NCBI RefSeq assembly: GCF_022539665.2
Contig: NC_081332.1
Span: forward strand, 3,691,884 to 3,755,883
Origin: Daphnia carinata
Lineage: Eukaryota; Arthropoda; Branchiopoda; Diplostraca; Daphniidae
DNA: 64,000 nucleotides
Direction: 5' to 3'
In this document: one piece after another, positions 55,601-64,000 of the stretch
Layout: each line of letters begins with the position of its first letter
Numbering within the stretch: the stretch's first letter is position 1
The notes under the pieces: generated by a model
The model's input: only the letters and a program-made list of their open reading frames with translations
What the model was told of the DNA's origin: nothing
The model's database searches: none
Position numbers and translations under genes: made by a program

Positions 55601-58600
55601 ATAGGATATAGGATGACTGTTAAAGTTTTAGGGTTCGAACTTACCGCGCTCCTTTTTGCTTGACAATCCTGTTGTCGTGCGCTGTGTGATGCGAACGGGC
55701 CAGATAACCGTGAAGACAAGTAACGCGCACAAAAACGTGTCCTCCGTCCAAGGGTTTTTCTTTTTCTTTTCTTTTTTTTTTGTGTTGTTGCGTTGACAAT
55801 AAATCACGGATGCGATACTGAAAAATCCAAAAGAGGGAAAGTCTTTTTTTTTTTTTTTTCCCGACCCTCGAGAATAGATTTTTGGATTTGAAACACACGG
55901 GGCGGAATGAACTTTTGGTGGGCTATGTTCGACCCCTTCGGAAAAATGCGTAGAAAAACAATCCGAAAATAAATATTTAAAAAAACAAACAAAAAGAATT
56001 CCTTTTGGTTAGATTGTGTAGCGAACGGTTTGGAAGGGGGGTTTCAAAAAAACAACAACAAAAAAACAAAATCAATTCAAATCTTGTCGGTGATGATATG
56101 AAAACCCACAAAGGGTGGTCCCCTCTTCGTCTTCAACAACGGGGAGAAAAAGAAAAATTCGAATTGTTTTTTTCTCCTATGTTTGTTTGTGTGTTTACCC
56201 AAAAAAAGTTGTTGGTTCGGACGGGCGGGGTTTTCAAACTCGACTGTCAGCCGGTACTCGTCCAGCAGAGCCTTTTTATACAGGCAACAGAGTGGCGTTA
56301 GCGACTGACTCGACCACTTCCCGCAGGCCAAAATACGATGTTTCGTCTTGGGCTTCTTTTTTTTTTTCCTCTTTTTTTTTTTTAAATATTCCTCTTCTTC
56401 TATCGTTGTTGTTTTGTTTTATTTGTTACTCTCCAACGTTTGTTTTTGTTTTCTATGTATATATCTATATATTTTTTGTTCTATAAGAAAGAGGGGGGCA
56501 TCTTCTGTAGTTTTTCTTCTATTTTAATTCTTTTTTTTTCTTCTTTTGTTTCGACTTTGCACTTTCGAGTGACAAGCGAAAGAAACAAAACAACTTGTTT
56601 CTTCCTCTTATGCCAATTCCCGGCTTCTTGTTGCACACACGCTCATTTGGGAGGCGGGAAGTGGGGGGCAGACCAATTTTAGAAGGGGTCTCTTCGCAAG
56701 AACCTTCGGTCATCATCATCATTCCCGATGGGTCGTCTGTGCGTGCGTCTCTAATAAGAAACAAAAACAAAAAAAAACAAGCAAACCTGCCAGCGTGCAA
56801 ACAGAGAGAGTGGCGTGAAACCCCGCCCGACCCGCACATGCATCTGTGAAGCGCGAAAAATTCCTATGAGCCCAAGCGAATTTCGCTTATATGCGCACAC
56901 ACCCGCATATGCACAAAACGTACGCGTAGATTATGTGTGACAAACCTTAAGAAGAAAAATCTCAATGTCGTGAGTTTCGAAAAAAAAAGAAAATAGAAAA
57001 TTTTTTATTTTCGGGACAGGAATAAAATCAATTCGCTGAAGATGAAAAGATGTTTTCGGTAGGTTGGAGTCAAGGTTGAACCGCTTTTATCACGAAAGTC
57101 CGGCCCAGAATAATTTCTTGTTGCGCGACCGTTTGAATTCAAACCGGAATACTAGTTTTTTTTGTTTCAAAAAAAAAAAAAAAAAAAAAGAGAAAGGATC
57201 ATGTCGTTAGTGGCCATCCAATTGACTTGCGTCACCGCTAAAGAGGAGGACGATCTCGGTGGGTGTATCCCGACGCCAAACTGAATTTTTTTTTTCTTAC
57301 TTTGGCGTACGCAAATTTTCGGGAAAAGAAATGATGAAGAGGCGACGGAAATGACGGCCTCTTTCACCATCGTTTTGCTTCGGCAATTTAAAAGCCATCA
57401 CGACGCCTTTTTATCTTTCTATTCTGTGTACATCTTTATGGTATTTTTGTTATCATTATTTATCTGTTTCGTTGCTTTCCGAGAAAGAAAAATGAGTTGC
57501 CAAAGCGTTTTTTTTTCCGACCCCTCGAGCCTAGCATTTGCATGGGCAAGTCGTTTTGAACCGTTTGAACTCAACGAGAAAGTGGGCCTGTTTTTTGTAC
57601 CTTCAATACAAACCACCCACTCGTCTGTTATGGCTTTTTCTCTTCCTCGCATGACTTCATTTCACGGTTTCGGGATTCCCAGATTCTTTCAGCTTTTTAT
57701 GTCTAATAGCCGCTACGGGTACAACGATAGCCGCTATAACTTATGTCACCGCGCGTTCCTCCAACCCCCTCCCCCCACCCTCTTTGGCCCTTTACCACAT
57801 TTCCATCTCTGAGGAGATCTGTTCTATAGGCAAATGAGACCATAACTTAATATCAAAGCAGAGTTTATTTTTTCTCTGTCTCTTGTGATTGTCGGCTGGA
57901 GATGATGATTCGGACAATGAAACAAGAGTCTATGAATAATACAGGAGAAACCAATCGACCTCCTCATAAATTCTGTTGCCTAGGCATAATGGAATTTGTG
58001 GGAGAAAATAAGGTTCCATCACGGGTTCTAGATTTCCTCCTCCATGATATTCCATCCTCTCATTCTGTCGTTCATATGTACATATTTATATACCCCGTTT
58101 TACGACCTCTTTGGCCACAGTTCGCTCCGCTCTATTGTGAAAGGGATGGTCCCTTTGCCACGACAGGGCGCTAAAGATTTTTTCCTTTTTTATTCTTGAA
58201 GGAAAAAAAAAAAATAAACAAATCATATTCTTTATATCTTCCCGATGGAACGCATTATTGCACAATTTATACACGGAACGTGTGTGATTTTCTTATGAGC
58301 GCTTCTAGAATGTTTGGGGGCAGGAGGTAGAAGAACGTAGTCACCTCACATACTACGCACCTTGCACTTTTGCAGTTATTCGTGATTTCTCCCGTTTCTA
58401 TCGTGAATTCTTTTGCTAACCTGTCACACCAACGGTTTGCGGTCGACTCATTGGTGTTCATATTTTATTCAGGTATTCGCGATTGGCTTTTTTTTGTATT
58501 TCTTTCAGAGTTTATCGACGGCTTTATTTTTGGCCAGTACATCAATCAAATATTGTCTTCTTTTTTTAGCGCAATCAAACCCACTCCGATTGTGCGGAAT

Positions 58601-59364
58601 ATCCGTTTCGCACTAGATCGTGCCATCCCATAATCATCAGATCCATTTCTCTTTTTTTCTTTATTTTACACTTACGGTATAAAAAGCATTGGATTTGGGC
58701 AAAGCCCAGAATTGGATGCGACGTACCGTGTGTCTTTGGGAAAACATTTTATTCATAAAGCGTCGGATGTCTAAAAAAAAACAATTGTTTGCACGCGTAT
58801 TTGAATTCCTTTTTTCTTTGGGAATGAGGGTAAGCGATCGAAAGGTGCGACCGGTGAATAGAAATGGCGATAACAGGATTCGATAAACAGCCGCGTATAT
58901 TCGGAGTGTATTTTTTATTCGATTTTTTAACCACACAGTCGACCTTAGAAAGTGCATACGCTCATACTGGTATCGGATTTATTTTTAAAAGAAAAAGAAA
59001 TAAGAAAAGAAAAGCTTCCTCACTCATCGTAGTTTACTGCAATATTTTTGCTACCTTTTACTCTCCCCACCCCCTTTTCTTTTTGTTCTTTTACGTCTCA
59101 CTTGTTTTTGTTTTTGTTTTCCTTTTTCGCCTGCGTTAAAGGGATTGATATCCTAAGTGTTTCTTAATGTGAGTTGTGCAGCGAAGAAACACAAATTCTG
59201 CTTGCTTTTTGAATGGTTCTAATCCGACATTACGATGCAATATCGCAAACGTGACAGTCTTCGCATTTTTATTTTCGATGAAAAACAATTTTTCCTCGTT
59301 TTCATTTACCCCCGCTAAACAAGATACAGAAAAAGGAAACATTTATTTGAATAAAAAGCATTCC

Positions 59365-59398
<34 letters not shown>

Positions 59399-61035
59399 GC
59401 TGAGCATATCTTTTCTAATGGCGTCACATAGCGTCCCCATGAAAAGACAGGGCGTGGCTAACGTTGTTATGTGAAATAAATCGACCAGCTCCTGAAATGG
59501 AGTTAACATAAACATCTCCGTTGCAAAATTCGAAACATTTCTTCTTTGCTTCCGGAGAGCTAATTGATTTGGTAATGTGTTTTTTCTGAAGGCCCGCACG
59601 TAGAACAATGACGCTGATGTAATAAAAAAAAAACACGGATGTAGTTGTTTCCAAGTATGTAATGAAGCAAACACAAACATTTCCGGGTAATGAGAATTTC
59701 AGCTCATCGTTCACAGATCCTGTTGATTTTTGTTGTTGTTGTTGTTGTGTTATGAGAACCGTTTTCATAAGACATTTGAAAATCATGCCGGAATCCTTGG
59801 GTGCAAGAATTGCGGACGTAGCGCTAATTTCACCTCAGGCTATACGCCGTATCGAATGCGAGTTGTTAATGCATAGTAGAAGGATGGCATCTTTTCGGTT
59901 CAACATTTTTTTCCCCCTTTTTCTTTTATGTTGGTATCTTTCTTTTTTCAAAGAGCTTCTCCTTGTTGTTTTGTTTTTTCGCGGACGGAAATGTTGTGCG
60001 CAATAGCGAAGCCCTTGGGAAAGGGCAATTACCTCCGTACTGGCTCCGGACTGACCGAATGCTCCTCCTTTGACTCCTCTTGTATTATGTTTATTTATTC
60101 TTTTTAGCTTTCTAGCTTTCCCAGATTTTTGTTGTTTAATAGAATAGGAACCGATGTATTGAACATCCTATCAATCTAAAGCGCTAGTAGATGGAATTGC
60201 GATTCAAAGGGGAGAGAAGCGAGATAGAGAGAGAGGTGGTTTGCAAGCAGCGCATGAATGCGCAAAATAACACATCGATCTGTTACAAGAAGAAACAGAA
60301 ATCTCAAATTCACGATCGCAAAACAAAGACAAGACGTGTCTTCATTTACATCCGCTTGATTTAGCCATCGTGACTTGCTATCATGATTCAAAGGGGGGGA
60401 GGGCATTCTTTTCCTAACAATATAGAGGGGAATTTTTTTTTTCAAATCGATGTATTAAAAATCGGTATTTTAATTTTTTTTTATGTTAAACGAAAATTGT
60501 ACGGTTGGAGATAAGAAAATAAAATGAGAAAGAAATGGCAAAATGGAAAGGCGCAGGTAGAACCCGCATCATTTCTTACCATATCATTTTTTTTTTACGC
60601 TGGATTGGTGTACCGCCAATCTATTCGTCTGACCCAAATAAAAAGATGGTGTCTCGTCTGACCTTTCGCCATTTTTGACACTGACGCCCAGTGAATTTCA
60701 AATTGATATCATCAAAAACTATATGATAAACTCTGTTGTTAAAGTACTGGACAACAAAAAAATAAAACGAAACGGTTGGAGTACATCATCCATCAAACAA
60801 AATGCCTGATGTACATGTACGTAGGTGTCGACCGCAAAAAAGAATCGCGTCCGAATTCTTACGTTGTTCTCTGTTTTTTTTGTTTTTCTTCGTCATTTCC
60901 CCAGTGGCGTAACGCAGTAAATTAACTGCTTACAATTTGCGTGTTCCTTTACCCAGCTTCCTTATTGCCGCATCTCCTCGGCAACAAGTCCATTGAATTG
61001 GAGCCCTTTTTTCTTCAGTAATAACTGCGCAATAG
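52631..61035. other. Long noncoding, homopolymer-rich region
   Basis: No reading frame here has credible splice sites or similarity to a protein I know. From about 53.6 to 59.4 kb the plus strand is studded with T runs, with fewer A, C and G runs. The longest T run is at about 59369-59397. Lys/Phe-rich ORFs come from these runs. Confidence 0.55.
59368..59398. repeat. Long poly-T tract
   Basis: About 29 uninterrupted T residues, the longest homopolymer seen in the right flank. Confidence 0.9.
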
Positions 61036-61043
61036 TATAAAAG
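61036..61043 (+). promoter_or_regulatory. Candidate TATA box
   Basis: TATAAAAG, with a TCA trinucleotide about 30 bp downstream (near 61065) where a start site would fall. An ATG follows at 61098 with a 44-codon ORF. This is weak evidence for a small plus-strand transcription unit. Confidence 0.3.
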
Positions 61044-61097
61044 CAATATCTCATCATAAAATCGTCAAAGGGCTGAAAACAGTTCTATTGATAAACG

Positions 61098-61232
61098 ATG
61101 TCTAGCTACCAACTGCTTGATCTCGAAGACGTTGCCTCAGAGAGCCACGTCGCAACTGTTGAACCATTACCGTACGCCATATATCCGTCGACCAAATCTG
61201 ATTATGTTACACTAGAGAACGTCTTCTCGTGA
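61098..61232 (+). CDS. Candidate small ORF behind a TATA-like element (speculative)
   Basis: The 44-residue frame begins MSSYQLLDLEDVASESHVAT and ends VTLENVFS. It is acidic, has no signal peptide and resembles no family I know. A splice alternative exists: a donor gtacgcc after residue 25 could join the good acceptor cgtag at about 61300, giving a basic tail (VKRTRSLFFYY...). Neither version is convincing without transcript data. Confidence 0.15.
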   Translation: MSSYQLLDLEDVASESHVATVEPLPYAIYPSTKSDYVTLENVFS

Positions 61233-64000
61233 ATAGAAACAAAAACCACTTGATTATTTACTTCTTTTATTTAATTTCCTTATTTGATTGCAATCGTAGC
61301 GTCAAGAGAACCAGATCGTTATTCTTCTACTATGGCCATGTGCCCCGACGGGCACATGAATAGCATCGAAAATCTATTGTTCTCTCAAATGTTTCGTTGC
61401 TACTCTTCTATGGATTTGAAAACTAGTTCCAAATGTTTGGGCGCGGTCGTAGGGATGGACACCTTAACAGCAGAGTTCACATTACCAAAACGTGTTGCAC
61501 ATGTCGTTTGCACGTATTGTGTATGCAAATAATCAATGGCGAGTGTCAAATCGGAGGAGGGCATTGAGCGCGACGAATGCACACGCGTTACTAATCAGCT
61601 TAAGTTTTGAATGCTTAACCAGAGCTCATGGCAACCTATGTGATGTCTTTGCTCGTGGCGTTTGCTCTTATTCTTTATGATCGAAACGTAAGAAGAGAAA
61701 CGGGACGGTAGCAAATGCATCCAAAAACTTGGCCATTTAATATTGAGTAGATGAGAGGACTGTGCGCATTAGTGGACGCGTGAGTGTGGCCAGTTCGTCT
61801 AAGTATAGACGTGACCTTTAGAGACGCAACAGCTTTACGGGGTGGCTTTAAGCGAATTGCAGTGGCCACAGTTCCCGACGGTATGTTGCAAATTTGATTG
61901 GTGACGATGACCATCAACAATGGAAATGTAGAAACAGGCTGGCGCTACGTGATTGCCGGTGGCAACACTTGGTCACGCCGATTTCGCTGGCATTATGTTA
62001 CGTGTTTGGACTTCTCCTTCGAAAATTGTCGCTTGACACCGACATCAAAGACCCCGGGAAAAGAAAAGAGGAAGGAAAAAAAAAACAATTGGTTTTTTGT
62101 CGACTTCAAAAGAATAGACTTTTGATTCGTTTCGTGTAGGCTTACGTCATTCACGACCGGAGTTAACGCGGGAGTACAAAGTTTTCTCAACGATCCATCC
62201 TTTTGATGTTGATCGAAGGAACTCGCATTTTCATTTTTTTTTTTTTTTTTCTTTTTTTAAATTTTGAACTTGCATTTAATTTTTAATGATTTTGGTTCTT
62301 CAGTTTCGCCCCGCACGTAGGTACATCTACAGGTGCAATGTACCCTTGGTATTGCTGAAGAACGTAGTAGAACGGCCTATTAGATGTATAGATAGTTTTG
62401 ATGTGAAGCTTAATTATGCGTATATATCTTCGATGAGTATGCGATCGATACGGTCGGTCCACTTAAGCACAAATTGATGCGTACAGCACACACGCACACA
62501 CACAGTGGATGCTATACGATACATCTACATAACAACCATATTAAGGACTTGTTTTTGTAATTGGCAACCCCCGCCCCCCCTACTCGATGTACCTTGTTGA
62601 ACAGACAGGCTACGTCTATAAAAATGGGTTTATAGTTAAAAATCTATACGAATATGCATAAACTTTAATATGTAAACGAACGGGGGTTCCGTATTCACGG
62701 AAATCAGCCTGTTGTAGAGTGCGTAAACAGATAACATGTGTTTGTTTTTACGAACTGTACTTAATTGTATGTACATATAGATTCAATGTGGGTTATTTCA
62801 TTACCTTTACAGGTCGTTGTCACTGTCTAGACTCGTTACATTTGCATTTTTCACTGTTTGATTATTCCATGAAAAGGAGGAAGATAGGGTTCTTTGGCTT
62901 GCTGTTATAGTTTTATAGTTATTGATGATCGTAAAAAAAAAGTATGTACATAGGTAAACACCCTTATTATTTTGTCACCTGAAACCGTTGACCTTCCGCC
63001 CAAGTTACTAAACTCAGCACGACGATATTAGTCTTATGGCTAACAACAAACTATGTTTTGTCACCTAAGGAGACTTTACCTTTCGCTCAATCGTAAACAA
63101 GTTTGAAGTTGAGCTGCTTTCATTGTGCGCTACTTTGAAATAAGGGATTTATTTTGCATCTTGTCTCCGCTAGCGTTGAAGTAGATTTACCCTCCCCCCT
63201 CATTTTTCCGCTGATGTGCCCCAAATCTAAATTGAAAAGCTCGTCTTAATCGTGCGACATCAAGCGCGTCTTGTTGTGTTAAATCACGCGCTTGTTACAT
63301 CTGTCACGAACAGACGCGCCAACTTGAAAAGAAGGAGCTCCCGCCCCACGTAGTTCATATTTACCCAACGTATTGATGCGAATTCAAAAGAAGGCGACTG
63401 TGTTAATTTGAACTGAAGAACAAGTGCCGCGCGTTTAATTAATTAATGACCGAAAAACCAAAAGATCGGGGCCTTAAACAAAATCGGAGAGATTCGAGCG
63501 TGTAATGCCTTGGGAAAAAAAGGGACAAGTCTAACGCGTACATTGCGCTCTTCCACGTGTCCTTTGTGACACTTGCATAAAATCTATGAAAAGAGGATCC
63601 TGCGCGCGCGTGGGTTGTAGGGCATTCAGGAACGCTTCAAGGAGGCTACGCCGACATTTAAGCGGGCTAGTGTTCCAAACGTATAAAAGGCCCGACGTCC
63701 GCACAGGTGTGACGCATCAGTTGTACGGTGTCAACGCTGTTCGTTCCTACGCATCATCCGCCTTACCGATTGATATTAATCAAAAACGCGTTGTTTTGAA
63801 ATTTATCTTGGTATATTTTTTTAGTCATTGAGCCATTCCTCCGGACGGGGGATTCTCCCGTGAACATTGTTAGAAGCAAAGTTTTTTTCGAAAAAAACAA
63901 ATCGTACACACCTACGCGGTAGATATTTGGACCTTTCAACTCCGGAAAGCAAAACGAGGAAAACAAAAACAAAAAATGCATCAGCTGTCAGCTAAAGTAT
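61233..64000. other. Right-end noncoding stretch
   Basis: It has more balanced composition than 53-60 kb. Apart from the two weak promoter-like sites I see no gene. Confidence 0.45.
63682..63720 (+). promoter_or_regulatory. Candidate TATA box with initiator-like TCAG
   Basis: TATAAAAG at 63682-63689, with TCAGTT (arthropod initiator-like) at 63717. The 37-base spacing is longer than the usual 28-33. A plus-strand gene could begin here and leave the window; no coding exon is visible in the remaining 280 bases. Confidence 0.25.

Noticed and set aside
59368-59398. Poly-T tract as a reverse-strand poly-A tail of a retrotransposon
   Set aside because: No target-site duplication or transposon coding remnant was seen next to it, and similar runs are everywhere in the flanks.

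Overview
This is a window of a eukaryotic, almost certainly arthropod genome. GT-AG introns are mostly 60-120 bp in the centre of the window. The gene set (Six4-type homeobox protein, AMPK alpha, Atg3, Drk/GRB2, multidomain chitinase with CBM14 modules, Brambleberry/KAR5) and the animal-type protein sequences fit a small-genome crustacean such as Daphnia. The species call is an inference. All gene models were assembled by hand from splice sites and checked for phase continuity.

Layout. (1) 1-8849, minus strand: the 5' part of a PDZ-domain scaffold-like gene that runs off the left edge. (2) 8850-17573: long low-complexity noncoding DNA, probably including 5' introns of the PDZ gene. (3) 17574-19252, plus: a LAMP-family lysosomal membrane protein ending in a GYxxPhi tail. 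(4) 20306-23251, minus: a SIX4/5-class homeobox gene. (5) 23252-30825: about 7.6 kb with no supported gene. (6) 30826-42989, a compact block: AMPK alpha (minus), ATG3 (plus), MRPL46 (plus), Drk/GRB2 (minus), Brambleberry (plus). (7) 43631-44653, minus: an intronless rhodopsin-class orphan GPCR. (8) 45568-52503, minus: a 15-exon, 1828-residue chitinase with three GH18 domains and four CBM14 modules, the middle GH18 domain being catalytically dead. (9) 52504-64000: homopolymer-rich noncoding DNA with only weak promoter-like signals.

AMPK alpha and ATG3 are head to head across 654 bp, and both act in autophagy. LAMP belongs to the same lysosomal axis but lies 11.6 kb from the AMPK 3' end. The other genes have unrelated jobs: growth-factor signalling, mitochondrial translation, karyogamy and cuticle chitin turnover.

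I found no CRISPR array, rRNA, convincing tRNA, viral gene or intact transposon. The most checkable oddities are the reading-frame conflict inside the sixth PDZ-gene exon, the dead middle GH18 domain, the AMPK-ATG3 shared promoter region, and the mirror-image strand bias of homopolymer runs on the two flanks.
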